A stretch of 64,000 bases of DNA from Spirosomataceae bacterium TFI 002 (GCA_900230115.1 LT907983.1:5378774-5442773), one strand, 5' to 3'. Shown: positions 45,694 through 55,571, counted from the stretch's first letter. Made by a program: numbers and translations. Notes: generated by a model not told the origin, from the letters alone.

Positions 45694-45764
45694 TTCAATA
45701 ATGCCTAGAAATACATGAATGGCATGAAGGCTTGATAGATGCTTGATTTAATATTCTAAAAAGA

Positions 45765-46298
45765 TTAATCCTCAAGTAATTCTAAAATTTCCATTAAATC
45801 ACCGTAGTCACTGAACCCAGGCCTAGATTCGTCACCTCCCTGCAGAACTATTCCGAATGGTTGGTCTTTTAGGAGTAATTGCGAAATACTGTTCTCATCC
45901 CATCGGTTTTCTACATAGTGTTTATCTGTAAGACTACCATATTGATTCTCATCAATATCCTTAACGATGACATTTCCAGCACTTGATTTATCATTGCTAT
46001 TTTCAATAAAAAACGGTATTTCATCTCCCATCCAATCTACTTGATTGTCATTTACAATAAGAAAATCTGGTTCTATTTCTTTTAAATCTACCTTCTCGGT
46101 TCCTTCAAAATTTGAGATATCGACTCCTATACTAATGCCAACAAGCCAATTTTTTATTTCTTTTATTTTTTCAAAAGGTAGTGTATTCTTATTGTTAGGA
46201 TCAAGGTCAAAACAAATAAAATTGACTCCCATCCCAGCACAATAGCGTGCATCAGATAAATTGTTTATTCCTTTAACCAAAACTTTTCTCTTTAACAT
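45765..46298 (-). CDS. Phosphoribosylanthranilate isomerase-like (TrpF-like) protein without catalytic cysteine
   Basis: A 177-residue protein started at ATG 46298 (MLKRKVLVKGINNLSDARYC). Its start matches the TrpF pattern K-x-C-G-I-T-x-x-x-D-A, and its end (GIVLQGGDESRPGFSDYGDLMEIL) matches the TrpF C-terminus (G-I-E-V-x-P-G-x-K-D). But the catalytic Cys is Lys here (V-K-G-I-N), the conserved catalytic Asp near the middle is not visible, and the protein is short (TrpF about 205). So it is probably a non-canonical barrel protein that has lost isomerase activity. Alone, not in a trp operon. Confidence 0.7.
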   Translation of the reverse strand: MLKRKVLVKGINNLSDARYCAGMGVNFICFDLDPNNKNTLPFEKIKEIKNWLVGISIGVDISNFEGTEKVDLKEIEPDFLIVNDNQVDWMGDEIPFFIENSNDKSSAGNVIVKDIDENQYGSLTDKHYVENRWDENSISQLLLKDQPFGIVLQGGDESRPGFSDYGDLMEILELLED

Positions 46299-46316
46299 AC
46301 GATTCAATATTTACTG

Positions 46317-46324
46317 CAAAACTA
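46317..46324 (-). promoter_or_regulatory. Candidate -7 box of the TrpF-like gene
   Basis: TAGTTTTG fits TAnnTTTG, 18 bases before ATG 46298; no clear -33 box. Confidence 0.35.
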
Positions 46325-46355
46325 AGAAATGGAACTTATTGTAGCCTATTCTTTG

Positions 46356-46363
46356 TAATTTTG
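46356..46363 (+). promoter_or_regulatory. Candidate -7 box of mnmA
   Basis: TAATTTTG matches TAnnTTTG, 43 bases before the mnmA ATG; no clear -33 box. Confidence 0.35.
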
Positions 46364-46406
46364 TCGAAACAATCTGAACGGAGGGCTTTGAACCCTTGCT
46401 GCAAAA

Positions 46407-47552
46407 ATGAGTAAACACGGAAGAATATTAGTAGCCATGAGTGGCGGAATTGACAGCTCACTAGCTGCTGTAATGTTACATGACGAAGGCTACGAAGTCA
46501 TAGGTATGACCATGAAAACATGGGATTATGCGGCCTCTGGAGGTAGTAAAAAAGAAACAGGCTGTTGTAGCCTAGACTCTATAAACGATGCAAGGAATAT
46601 TGCAGTAGATCTTGGTTTCCCACATTATATCCTGGACATTAGAGCTGAATTTGGCGATTCAGTAATTGATCATTTCACAGGAGAATATTTAGAAGGTAGA
46701 ACACCCAACCCATGTGTGTTATGTAATACACATATAAAGTGGGATGCACTTTTAAAAAGAGCGAATAACCTTGATTGCGAACATATTGCAACTGGTCACT
46801 ATGCCAAAATAAGAAATGAAAACGACAGGTTTGTCATTTCTAGAGGAGTTGACAACTTCAAAGACCAAAGCTACGTACTGTGGGGTATTTCTCAAGAAAG
46901 TCTTGCGAGAACAATATTGCCTCTTGGCGGTTTGAAAAAGTCGGAAATTTACGAAATGGCCAAAGAAAGGAAATTCTACGATTTAGTTAATAAATCTGAA
47001 TCGTACGAAATATGCTTTGTACCAGACAATGACTACCGCGGATTCTTAAAAAGAAGGGTTGACGGATTGGAAGAAAGAGTAGCTGGAGGAAACTTTGTGC
47101 TAGAAAATGGAACTGTTGTTGGTAAACATCAAGGATACCCTTTCTACACGATTGGGCAACGTAAAGGACTTGGCATAGCAATGGGCTACCCAATCTTCGT
47201 AACTGAAATACGCAAAGACACCAACGAGGTTGTTTTAGGTACAGAAGAGTATCTCAAAAAAGATGGGATGCATGTAGCTAAGCTAAATATGCAGAAATAC
47301 GCTTCTTTAGAAGGAAAGTCATTGGAAACTACTACCAAAGTAAGATATAAAGATGCTGGTACTGCCGCAACTATTTCTCAAATAGGAAGAGATAAAATGG
47401 AGGTCATCTTTGACGAGCCAGTGAACGCAATTGCTCCAGGGCAAGCTGCTGTTTTTTACGAAGGCGAAGATGTGATTGGTGGCGGATGGATCACCAAAAG
47501 TTTTCACAAAGACAAGAATCAAGTTGAAATGCATGAAAACTTAAATCTTTGA
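46407..47552 (+). CDS. mnmA: tRNA-specific 2-thiouridylase
   Basis: A 381-residue enzyme that puts sulfur on U34 of Lys, Glu and Gln tRNAs. P-loop of the ATP pyrophosphatase type: VAMSGGIDSSLAAVML (about 9-24); catalytic Cys in NPCVLCNTHIKW; second Cys in ESYEICFVPDNDYRGF; TIGQRKGLGIAMG near the middle; C-terminal PUA-like barrel. All motifs of the bacterial enzyme are present. Confidence 0.96.
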   Translation: MSKHGRILVAMSGGIDSSLAAVMLHDEGYEVIGMTMKTWDYAASGGSKKETGCCSLDSINDARNIAVDLGFPHYILDIRAEFGDSVIDHFTGEYLEGRTPNPCVLCNTHIKWDALLKRANNLDCEHIATGHYAKIRNENDRFVISRGVDNFKDQSYVLWGISQESLARTILPLGGLKKSEIYEMAKERKFYDLVNKSESYEICFVPDNDYRGFLKRRVDGLEERVAGGNFVLENGTVVGKHQGYPFYTIGQRKGLGIAMGYPIFVTEIRKDTNEVVLGTEEYLKKDGMHVAKLNMQKYASLEGKSLETTTKVRYKDAGTAATISQIGRDKMEVIFDEPVNAIAPGQAAVFYEGEDVIGGGWITKSFHKDKNQVEMHENLNL

Positions 47553-47582
47553 TTTATATTTAGTTTCAGGAAAGCTATAACG

Positions 47583-49205
47583 ATGAAAAAAATACTACTA
47601 ACTGTATCTATAACTTGTTTGAGCCTTGGATTTAGTTTTGGTCAAGGTCTATACCTTGTCAAATTGAAAGACAAGACTAACTCAACATATTCTCTTTCAA
47701 ATCCAAATGAGTTTTTAAGCCAAAGGGCAATTGAAAGAAGACAAAAACAAGGAATTTCTATAACAGAACAAGATTTTCCTGTAAACAAGACATACCTATC
47801 TCAGATTACATCTCAGGGAGTAAAAGTAGTATATTCTTCTCGCTGGCTAAATGCCGTACTTATTGACGCAACTCAAACTGGACTTGAAAAAGTGCTTGCA
47901 CTACCTTTTTCTAATGGTATAGAAGGCAATGGAGATGTAAGGGTAGCGATCAACTCGAGAAAGAGTAATATCAATGTAGAAGAACAATTTATTGATATTG
48001 ACCCAGGCACTTCTCGTAATCAACTGGAAATGCTGGGTGTAGATCAAATGCACAAAGAGAATTTCACTGGAAAAGGAGTACTTATTGGAATTTTGGATTC
48101 AGGATTCTCAAATGCTGATAAGTTGGATGTATTCAAAGACATCTTTACAGAGAATCGTGTTTTAGATACTTACGACTTTGTAAACCGTGAAACGAATGTT
48201 TACAATGACCATACTCATGGTACCAATGTATGGAGCTGTATTGGTGCTAAATTAGACGGTCAGTTACTCGGAACCGCACCAGATGCTAGTTTCGCATTAT
48301 TCAAAACCGAAGATGTCTATTCTGAGACAAGATTAGAAGAAGCAAATTGGCTTTTTGCAGCTGAGAGAGCAGATAGCCTTGGTGTTGATGTCATTAACAC
48401 TTCTTTAGGCTATACAACTTTTGATAATTCAAATCAAAACTACTCCTATCAAGATTTAAATGGTGATAAAGCATTAATTACAAGAGCAGCTGATTGGGCA
48501 GCTTCTAAAGGAATAGTAGTAGTAGTTTCAGCAGGTAACTCTGGAAACGATGCTTGGAGGTATATTGGAACTCCAGCAGACGCAGATTCTGTAATTTCTG
48601 TAGGAGCAGTGGATGCTGATCAAAACTATGCTAGTTTCAGTTCCATAGGACCACGAGTAGATGGCATGGTAAAACCAGAGGTTTCTGCTAAAGGCTCTAG
48701 AACTACTCTTGCTTCGCATCAAAACTCCGTGGTACAAGGAAACGGTACATCCTTTTCTGCACCATTGATTGCAGGAATGATGGCTGACTTTATTCAGGCT
48801 TTTCCAAATCTTACAGCAATGGAGCTGCGTGATATTTTGATTCAGTCTAGTAGTCTATTTGGAAGCCCAAACGAGTTAATTGGCCATGGAATTCCTAGTT
48901 ACTTGAGAGCTAAGGACATTGCTAATATTCAGAATTTGATAAAATCTACTGATAAAGATGTACTTGTTTTTCCAAACCCTTCGGTTTCTGAAGAAGGTCT
49001 TAAGGTCCTTGTAATTCCTGAAAATTATGGTAGTTCGTTTGAAGCAGCGATATATGACTTAACCGGAAGAGTAGTTTTTCAGAATAACTTTAACAACAAG
49101 ATTTTCCAAATAAATATCAATAAGAGCATTACACCAAGCGGTAGTTATGTCTTAAAGGTTTGGAATGAAAACTTTAGTTTCTCTGAGAAAATAATGGTGA
49201 ATTAA
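47583..49205 (+). CDS. Secreted subtilisin-like serine protease with T9SS sorting domain
   Basis: A 540-residue S8 protease. Signal peptide (ending SFGQ), propeptide region to about residue 145, then the catalytic triad Asp172 (GILDSG), His212 (DHTHGTNVW) and Ser390 (NGTSFSAP), with the oxyanion Asn319 (AGNSG). The last 85 residues form the type A sorting domain (VFPNPSV, YDLTGRVVF, GSYVLKVW, EKIMVN), which directs export through the type IX system. It has its stop codon overlapping that of the convergent Nudix gene. Confidence 0.93.
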   Translation: MKKILLTVSITCLSLGFSFGQGLYLVKLKDKTNSTYSLSNPNEFLSQRAIERRQKQGISITEQDFPVNKTYLSQITSQGVKVVYSSRWLNAVLIDATQTGLEKVLALPFSNGIEGNGDVRVAINSRKSNINVEEQFIDIDPGTSRNQLEMLGVDQMHKENFTGKGVLIGILDSGFSNADKLDVFKDIFTENRVLDTYDFVNRETNVYNDHTHGTNVWSCIGAKLDGQLLGTAPDASFALFKTEDVYSETRLEEANWLFAAERADSLGVDVINTSLGYTTFDNSNQNYSYQDLNGDKALITRAADWAASKGIVVVVSAGNSGNDAWRYIGTPADADSVISVGAVDADQNYASFSSIGPRVDGMVKPEVSAKGSRTTLASHQNSVVQGNGTSFSAPLIAGMMADFIQAFPNLTAMELRDILIQSSSLFGSPNELIGHGIPSYLRAKDIANIQNLIKSTDKDVLVFPNPSVSEEGLKVLVIPENYGSSFEAAIYDLTGRVVFQNNFNNKIFQININKSITPSGSYVLKVWNENFSFSEKIMVN

Positions 49206-49732
49206 ATACACTTCTTCACCATGCGGAGGATACTTGGCTCTTGCGTATAATTTTCAATTGTGTCAATTGAAATCCACTCTAAAGCATTTGATTCTTCGTT
49301 TTGAATAGGTTTTATATTGTCTTGTAAAACAAACTTGAATCTAACATCGTAATGATCGTGTGCAGGTACACCTTTACGCTCGGGGATTGAATGGATGTCA
49401 ATATCGAAGATCTTTTCTTTTTGAGGGCCTACTTCTATTCCAGTTTCCTCTAAAACCTCTTTTCTCGCAACTCTAAATACATTTTCATCTCCATCGCAGT
49501 GACCTCCAGGCTGAAGCCACTTATTTAGTTTTTTGTGGTGAATAAGTAACACTTCTTCTGTTTTCTCGTTCAATAACCAAGCAGAAGCAGTAATATGGCC
49601 AATAAGTAATGATCTTTCAAAACAGTTTTCGTTCTCTTGCATAAAGCTTAATAATCGCTCACACATTGCTTTCTCTGTTTGGTCAAAAGGAAGATAATTC
49701 TCAACTTGTTGCACCAATTCTTTTCTTGTCAT
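49202..49732 (-). CDS. Nudix hydrolase
   Basis: A 176-residue enzyme. The Nudix box reads GGHCDGDENVFRVARKEVLEETGI, with the conserved Glu residues for metal in place and Lys for the usual Arg of the REUXEE core. It hydrolyses nucleoside-diphosphate derivatives; the exact substrate is not clear. The start lies 14 bases from the divergent DUF2911 gene. Its stop overlaps the protease stop. Confidence 0.88.
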   Translation of the reverse strand: MTRKELVQQVENYLPFDQTEKAMCERLLSFMQENENCFERSLLIGHITASAWLLNEKTEEVLLIHHKKLNKWLQPGGHCDGDENVFRVARKEVLEETGIEVGPQKEKIFDIDIHSIPERKGVPAHDHYDVRFKFVLQDNIKPIQNEESNALEWISIDTIENYTQEPSILRMVKKCI

Positions 49733-49746
49733 TCTTTTAACACTTT

Positions 49747-50586
49747 ATGAACAAATACTTTATCTCTTTTCTTATCCTAATTGCTGGATTCGGCCTTAAA
49801 GCTCAAATTACTCCACAGCCTAGCCCAGGAGCAAGTTTCTCACAAACCGTGGGAATAACAAGGATAATTGTAGAATATTCTCGTCCCGCAGTACGAGGAC
49901 GCGAGATTTTTGGAGGACTGGTTCCAAATGGTAAAATTTGGCGTACAGGTGCTAATGCACCAACTATTTTTAGTGTCTCCAATGATGTAATAATCAATGG
50001 TGCTGAGCTAAGAGCTGGTGATTATGCAGTCATGTCTATTCCATTCGAAAAAGAATGGATATTGATTTTTTCCAACAATTTAGAAACTACGGAAGCTACT
50101 TACAACGAAGCCGATGATGAGCTTAGAGTTCATGTAGAATCATACGAAATCGAATTAACTGAATCATTTACAATTGATATTAGTAACATTTCTAATGATG
50201 CTGCATACCTTAATTTCTATTGGGCAAATAAAGCAATTACAGTAGAGATTAAAGTGAATAATGAAGCTACAGTTAATTCTGCGGTGGAGCAGAAAACATT
50301 AGAGACTGCAGGAGCTTTCTTGCAGGCAGCTGAGTATTTTGTTAACAATAATTTGAATACGGTTAAAGCTTTAGAATATGCAAATCACTCTATTGAGTTG
50401 AAGCAAACTTTCCGAAACACTTGGATAAAATCTGTGATTTTACGTAAGCTTAAAAGAAACACCGAGGCATTAGAATTTGCCGAAAAAGCAAAGGTATTAG
50501 GTGAAACTGATCCTGTTTACAGCTTTTTCAAGTATAGTATTGATCAATCGATCGTTGAGTTACGAGCTTTAGTTCCTAGAAATTAA
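49747..50586 (+). CDS. Exported DUF2911 protein with TPR-like C-terminus
   Basis: A 279-residue protein with a signal peptide (ending LKAQ). The DUF2911 core is present (VEYSRPAVRGREIFGGLVPN, IWRTGANAPTIFS, LRAGDYAVMSIP); the last 100 residues are helical (AVEQKTLETAGAFLQAAEYF, ALEYANHSIELKQTF, EALEFAEKAKVL), which looks like tetratricopeptide repeats. It is 88 residues longer than the DUF2911 protein at 17083. Confidence 0.85.
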   Translation: MNKYFISFLILIAGFGLKAQITPQPSPGASFSQTVGITRIIVEYSRPAVRGREIFGGLVPNGKIWRTGANAPTIFSVSNDVIINGAELRAGDYAVMSIPFEKEWILIFSNNLETTEATYNEADDELRVHVESYEIELTESFTIDISNISNDAAYLNFYWANKAITVEIKVNNEATVNSAVEQKTLETAGAFLQAAEYFVNNNLNTVKALEYANHSIELKQTFRNTWIKSVILRKLKRNTEALEFAEKAKVLGETDPVYSFFKYSIDQSIVELRALVPRN

Positions 50587-50594
50587 GGGACAAT

Positions 50595-51620
50595 TTAGTT
50601 CATTACTGCAATCCCATTTGGCTTCTCTCCAACTGCGATTTCTTTTTCTACTTCCTTGGTTTCACAATTGATGAACTTTAGTGTATTAGCTCCCTGATTT
50701 ATCAAAAGTGCTCTTTTATCATTGTCAAAGAACTTTACCATGTGAGGATCACCTTCTGATTTTACCATTGCTGTTTGAGCCCATTTGCCATCTACTTTTT
50801 TAAAGATATTTACCGAATTCATCATGGAATTACAAACCCACAATTCATTTAATAGAGCATTATAAGCAACATTTCCTGGCATAAAATTAAGATCTAGGAA
50901 ATCAGTAACTGCAAACTTTTCTAGGTCTACAAAGTTTACTGACTTTCGCTGCATATTACTGACTAAAACTACATTATCATATCCCGGCCATACATTGGCA
51001 GGATAATTATCTACTTTTATTTGTTTCAAAAGCTCCTTGGACTGGACGTCTATTACATTTAGAAATGTACTTTCACCACAAGTAACCAAAGCATATTTCC
51101 CATCTTTAGAAAATATAACTTCGGAAGGATCGGCATCAACAGTAATTTCAGTTTTCAATTCACCTGAAGCCCTGTCATACACCATAACCTTTCCAGAATG
51201 ACTCATTTTCGCTGTCCACATTTCACTTCCATCTGGGCTAAAGGCAACATTGTGATTTACCATTGGAATCTGAATGTCATGAATTGCTTTTCCCGTTTTG
51301 GCATCCAATTTTAATATTCCACCAGGAATTGTCATTCCGTGTAAGGCAGTATGCCCTTTAGAGAAGTCGTATGCAGGGTTTGCTACTGCAAGAAACTGAT
51401 TATCTGGACTTAAGTATACATGATGTGGAAATCGATCATTTGAGGTTTTAAGCTCAAAACTTTCTGCAACTTCCTGTTTTTCAAGGTTAATTACGGATAT
51501 AGTTCTATCTCCGCCATTCACTACATATGCCTTATCGAAGTTTAAGTTTGTAGCTATAGGCTGTTTTTTGCAAGCCACAACACCGATCAATAAGGATAAA
51601 GAAATAAGTATTTTTTTCAT
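50595..51620 (-). CDS. YncE-type beta-propeller lipoprotein
   Basis: A 341-residue lipoprotein (lipobox I-G-V-V-A-C-K-K). The rest consists of repeated blades with the pattern VVNGGDRTISVINLEK, AFSPDGSEMWTA, IFSKDGKYALVTCG and EKPNGIAVMN, as in YncE-like seven-bladed propellers. Role unknown; may bind metal or peptides in the periplasm. Its start codon directly follows a hairpin with a T run, see 51626. Confidence 0.85.
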   Translation of the reverse strand: MKKILISLSLLIGVVACKKQPIATNLNFDKAYVVNGGDRTISVINLEKQEVAESFELKTSNDRFPHHVYLSPDNQFLAVANPAYDFSKGHTALHGMTIPGGILKLDAKTGKAIHDIQIPMVNHNVAFSPDGSEMWTAKMSHSGKVMVYDRASGELKTEITVDADPSEVIFSKDGKYALVTCGESTFLNVIDVQSKELLKQIKVDNYPANVWPGYDNVVLVSNMQRKSVNFVDLEKFAVTDFLDLNFMPGNVAYNALLNELWVCNSMMNSVNIFKKVDGKWAQTAMVKSEGDPHMVKFFDNDKRALLINQGANTLKFINCETKEVEKEIAVGEKPNGIAVMN

Positions 51621-51625
51621 AAAAA

Positions 51626-51650
51626 AAGCGTCATCTAGTAGATAACGCTT
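51626..51650 (-). terminator. Hairpin with T run abutting the propeller-gene start
   Basis: An 11-bp stem with one mismatch (AAGCGTTATCT with AGATGACGCTT on the minus strand) around ACT, followed by seven T and then the ATG at 51620. It is probably the terminator of the small exported protein gene (51678), but it also lies where a ribosome must bind, so it may act as an attenuator or a translation block for the next gene. Confidence 0.65.
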
Positions 51651-51677
51651 AAAATTATATTTTGACTAAAATTTGAA

Positions 51678-51974
51678 TCAGTTTTTTAACAACGAAATTA
51701 CATTTTGTAACAAAAGTTTGAAAGAATCAATCAAAAAAGCTCCAAAAGTACTAGCAATGCTACTTCTTTTACTCTCTGTTAAATCGTCTTGAAAAGTCCC
51801 AATTTGCATTACACTTACCTCTTCATTTAAAAGTGAACTTGAAACAGTTTCACCTTTAAAAGTTTCTACTTGATTAGTTTTTGCTCTTACGTATTTATTG
51901 TTTTCAGCAACTCCGAAAGAACTCAACATCAATATAGTTAAGACCGAACTTAGAAAAATGGAAGCTTTTTTCAT
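51678..51974 (-). CDS. Small exported protein of unknown function
   Basis: A 98-residue protein with a signal peptide (SIFLSSVLTILMLSSFGVA). The middle part is polar (KTNQVETFKGETVSSSLLNE); the C-terminal 25 residues form an amphipathic or membrane helix (AFLIDSFKLLLQNVISLLKN). No known family is recognised. It lies between fumC and the propeller lipoprotein and ends at a hairpin with a T run. Confidence 0.6.
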   Translation of the reverse strand: MKKASIFLSSVLTILMLSSFGVAENNKYVRAKTNQVETFKGETVSSSLLNEEVSVMQIGTFQDDLTESKRSSIASTFGAFLIDSFKLLLQNVISLLKN

Positions 51975-52007
51975 GTGATTTTAGTTTTGACTTTATCAAA
52001 ATTACAA

Positions 52008-53411
52008 TTAATTCGGTAAATCACCAACCATATCTTCAGGCTTTACCCACTCATCAAACTCATCAGCAGTAAGATAACCTAGTCCTACAGCTGTTTCTTT
52101 TAAGGTTGAACCATTTAAATGAGCAGTTTGTGCTATTTCGGCTGCTTTATAGTATCCAATTTTAGTATTTAAAGCTGTAACTAACATCAAAGAGTTGTTT
52201 AACTGACGCTTGATATTGGCCTCAATTGGCTTTAATCCTACAGCACAATTATCATTAAAGGAAACACAAACATCGCCAATAAGCTTTGCTGAGTTCAAGA
52301 AATTATGAATCATCATTGGCTTGAAAACATTAAGTTCAAAGTGTCCATTTGCTCCACCAACGTTGATAGCAACATCATTTCCGAGAACTTGTGCCGCAAC
52401 CATTGTCATTGCTTCTGACTGGGTTGGATTTACTTTTCCTGGCATGATAGAAGAACCTGGCTCATTGCTCGGAATTTCTAATTCGCCAATTCCAGACCTT
52501 GGTCCCGATGACAGCATTCTGATATCATTACCTATCTTCATTAAACTTACTGCTACTGTTTTCAGTGCTCCATGAGATTCCACAATGGCATCGTGTGCTG
52601 CAAGTGCTTCAAATTTATTCTCTGCCGTAATAAAAGGTAAACCAGTAAGCGATGCGATGTGCTTAGCTACGTTTTCAGAATACCCTTTAGGCGTATTAAT
52701 GCCAGTTCCTACAGCAGTACCTCCGAGAGCAAGTTCCGATAAATGATCAAATGTATTTTTAATCGCTTTGATCCCGTGATTTAATTGAGACACATATCCA
52801 GAAAGCTCTTGACCTACCGTAAGCGGTGTAGCATCCATAAAGTGGGTTCTACCGATTTTAACAACATTCATGTATTCTTTAGACTTTGCAGCCAATGTGT
52901 CACGTAATTTTTCTATACCGGGAATTGTTGTTTCCACCAATATCTTTAATGCAGCAATGTGCATAGCAGTAGGAAAAGTATCGTTGCTAGACTGAGACTT
53001 ATTTACGTCATCATTAGGATGAAGAACTTTGTCTTTATCCCCAAGAGAACCTCCATTCATGACATGAGCTCTATAGGCAATTACTTCATTGCAGTTCATG
53101 TTACTTTGCGTACCTGAACCAGTTTGCCATACAACAAGCGGAAAAGAGTCATCGAGCTGTCCTGCAAGAATTTCGTCACATACTTTACCAATCAAATCAC
53201 TTTTGTTGGCATCCAGCACGCCTGCCTCTTTATTCGTAATCGCTGCTGCTTTCTTAAGATATGCGAAAGCTTTGATGATTTCGATAGGCATCTTATTGGT
53301 ATCCTTAGCAATATTGAAATTTTCAATTGATCGCTGAGTTTGAGCTCCCCAATAAACGTTTGCTGGTACTTTTACTTCACCAATGGTGTCTTTCTCTATT
53401 CTATATTCCAT
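52008..53411 (-). CDS. fumC: Class II fumarate hydratase
   Basis: A 467-residue enzyme of the citric acid cycle (fumarate to malate), starting at ATG 53411 ([20 protein letters not shown]); an ATG 27 bases earlier would add nine residues. Motifs: [12 protein letters not shown], the catalytic-loop signature [13 protein letters not shown] and TVGQELSGY. The length equals that of the E. coli enzyme. A two-box promoter is present upstream. Confidence 0.96.
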   Translation of the reverse strand: MEYRIEKDTIGEVKVPANVYWGAQTQRSIENFNIAKDTNKMPIEIIKAFAYLKKAAAITNKEAGVLDANKSDLIGKVCDEILAGQLDDSFPLVVWQTGSGTQSNMNCNEVIAYRAHVMNGGSLGDKDKVLHPNDDVNKSQSSNDTFPTAMHIAALKILVETTIPGIEKLRDTLAAKSKEYMNVVKIGRTHFMDATPLTVGQELSGYVSQLNHGIKAIKNTFDHLSELALGGTAVGTGINTPKGYSENVAKHIASLTGLPFITAENKFEALAAHDAIVESHGALKTVAVSLMKIGNDIRMLSSGPRSGIGELEIPSNEPGSSIMPGKVNPTQSEAMTMVAAQVLGNDVAINVGGANGHFELNVFKPMMIHNFLNSAKLIGDVCVSFNDNCAVGLKPIEANIKRQLNNSLMLVTALNTKIGYYKAAEIAQTAHLNGSTLKETAVGLGYLTADEFDEWVKPEDMVGDLPN

Positions 53412-53435
53412 GTTGTTAGCTGTCTGTAATTTTGA

Positions 53436-53467
53436 CAAAAATAAGCCACAAGATCGCCTTGTTCAAG
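53436..53467 (-). promoter_or_regulatory. Promoter of fumC
   Basis: On the minus strand CTTG (53467-53464, one mismatch from TTTG), a 20-base spacer and TATTTTTG (53443-53436), an exact TAnnTTTG. The fumC ATG is 25 bases on. Confidence 0.6.
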
Positions 53468-53577
53468 AAAAAACAAAGATTGTTTCCCAATGTCATATTC
53501 TCACCTAGAAATTAGAGAAAATACTAATTGAACATTTGACTTTAAAACAAGTTCTTTGTTAAAAACATACACTCGAT

Positions 53578-54045
53578 ATGAACTACAAAAAACTAATTGC
53601 CTCCATATTAATTTGTCAAGCTGCTGGGATTATAGGATCATTTTTTACCATAAGCTCTATTGATAGCTGGTACGCAACACTCAACAAACCTTCGTTTAAT
53701 CCGCCAAGTTGGCTTTTTGGCCCAGCCTGGATCACGCTTTACTTTTTAATGGGTATTGCTCTATATCTAGTGTGGAACATGGAAAGAAGAGATAAAATAT
53801 GGAAAAATGCGATTGCAATTTTCTCAGTTCAGCTCATTTTAAATGTAGCATGGTCTATTATATTTTTTGGAATGGAACAACCACTTTTAGCTGGTTTTGA
53901 AATAATTATCCTTTGGGTATTTATACTTTTAACAATTATTTATTTCGGAAAATTAAATAAAACTGCAGCTTACCTGCTTGTGCCGTATATTTGCTGGGTG
54001 ACATTTGCCTCTGTTTTGAATTGGGCAATTGTAACCTTAAATTAA
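53578..54045 (+). CDS. TspO/MBR family membrane protein
   Basis: A 155-residue five-helix membrane protein. The hallmarks are SWYATLNKPSFNPPSWLFG, PAWITLYFLMGIALYLVW and the AWSIIFFG stretch of the fourth helix. TspO binds porphyrins and cholesterol-like ligands. It precedes the esterase-fold gene by 26 bases. Confidence 0.92.
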   Translation: MNYKKLIASILICQAAGIIGSFFTISSIDSWYATLNKPSFNPPSWLFGPAWITLYFLMGIALYLVWNMERRDKIWKNAIAIFSVQLILNVAWSIIFFGMEQPLLAGFEIIILWVFILLTIIYFGKLNKTAAYLLVPYICWVTFASVLNWAIVTLN

Positions 54046-54071
54046 AAGATTGCACAAAAGGTCAACTTGGA

Positions 54072-55571
54072 ATGAAAAAAAACATAATACTCTTACTTCT
54101 TTTTGTCACGTATATAGTTAATGGACAATCAAGTAAGTTAATAATTAATGTAAAAACTTCTCCTGAATTAACAAACAATCAAGCTTCTGAAGGACGCTTG
54201 ATGTTGTTTTTGAATCAAAACCCAGCAGTTGATCCTAAAGACGGAACTTGGCCTATGAAGAAGTCAAGAAGCATAATTTTTGCTAAGAATATATCAACAT
54301 GGAAAGGCGGGACGGAAATAAATAGTGATGCACAAACCCCTTGGCAGTCGACAGAAGTATTTGGCTTAAATGATATTCCAAAAGGCAAATATTACCTCCA
54401 AGTGCTTTATGCTCAATCCAAGGATGAGTCAAGAATAGATGTTCCTGGAGATTTATACAGCAAACCAGTATTAATTGACTTGACTAAAAATGCCAATCTC
54501 GATGTTCAGTTGACAGAAAAGGTAGCCAATAGAAGTCTTATTGAGCATAAATTAGTTCAGGATTTTACGCAGCAAAGTCAAGCATTGAGCAATTGGTGGT
54601 CAAAGCCAATGTCAGTAAAAGCTTCTATATTATTGCCAAGCGGTTATTTTGAAAATCCCGATAAGCGTTATCCTGTTCGCTACAACGTGGCAGGTTACGG
54701 AGGTAGGTACGATAGAATTAATAGACTTCTCAAACAAGAAGAATTCAAAACATGGTGGGAGTCGGATAATGCTCCTCAAGTAATTACTGTTTTTCTCGAT
54801 GGTGAAGGGCCATTTGGAGATTCCTACCAATTGGACTCTGATAACAATGGGCCATTTGGCCAAAATTTAGTTGAAGAATTGATTCCAACCGTGGAGAAGC
54901 TGTTTAGAACAAACGGAAAACGTTATACCGATGGTTGCTCTACAGGAGGTTGGGTTTCTTTAGCGTTACAGCTTTTTTATCCAAAGACCTTTGATGCATG
55001 TTACTCTTACAGTCCTGACCCCGTTGACTTTAGCGACATGCAGTTAATGAATATTTATAATGATGAAAATGCATTCATAAGCGAGTTTGGACTTGATCAT
55101 CCAAGTAAGAGAAGTAGAGATGGCGAGCCTGAATTTACTGTAAGGCAAGAGATTAATTACGAAAATATTCAAGGTAAAAACAGTACTTGGACTACTAGCG
55201 GTCAGCAATGGGGTGGCTGGAATGCAGTTTATAGCCCGAATTCAAAAGATGGAACTCCTACCCCACTCTTTGACCCCAAAACTGGTAACATTGACAAAAG
55301 CGTAGCTGAAAACTGGAAAAAGTATGACTTACTAAAACTAGTTCAGGACAACTGGAGTACGCTTGGACCTCAAATACAAGGGAAAGTAAATATTGTAATG
55401 GGTGATATGGACAACTACTACCTCAACAATGCTTTGAGAAAATTTGACAGTTTTATAAAAACTACTGAAAGTCCAAAATCAGACGCGAATATTATCTTTA
55501 AGGCTACGGAAGGTCATTGCGATAGTTATTCTCACAGAAAGGTTTTGGAGCAAATTGGTGAGTTAAACTAG
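54072..55571 (+). CDS. Exported esterase-fold (alpha/beta hydrolase) protein
   Basis: A 499-residue protein, start at ATG 54072 that gives a signal peptide (KKNIILLLLFVTYIVNGQ); longer frames would overlap tspO. It has an N-terminal beta domain (about 20-170), then a putative esterase domain of the EstD group: nucleophile elbow GCSTGGWVSLAL (about residue 280), Asp in VMGDMDNYYLNN and His in EGHCDSYSHR near the end. Likely a secreted carboxylesterase; no substrate is known. Confidence 0.8.
   Translation: MKKNIILLLLFVTYIVNGQSSKLIINVKTSPELTNNQASEGRLMLFLNQNPAVDPKDGTWPMKKSRSIIFAKNISTWKGGTEINSDAQTPWQSTEVFGLNDIPKGKYYLQVLYAQSKDESRIDVPGDLYSKPVLIDLTKNANLDVQLTEKVANRSLIEHKLVQDFTQQSQALSNWWSKPMSVKASILLPSGYFENPDKRYPVRYNVAGYGGRYDRINRLLKQEEFKTWWESDNAPQVITVFLDGEGPFGDSYQLDSDNNGPFGQNLVEELIPTVEKLFRTNGKRYTDGCSTGGWVSLALQLFYPKTFDACYSYSPDPVDFSDMQLMNIYNDENAFISEFGLDHPSKRSRDGEPEFTVRQEINYENIQGKNSTWTTSGQQWGGWNAVYSPNSKDGTPTPLFDPKTGNIDKSVAENWKKYDLLKLVQDNWSTLGPQIQGKVNIVMGDMDNYYLNNALRKFDSFIKTTESPKSDANIIFKATEGHCDSYSHRKVLEQIGELN

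Noticed and set aside
52321-52575. 84-codon plus-strand frame inside fumC
   Set aside because: Antisense to conserved fumC motifs with no domain of its own.
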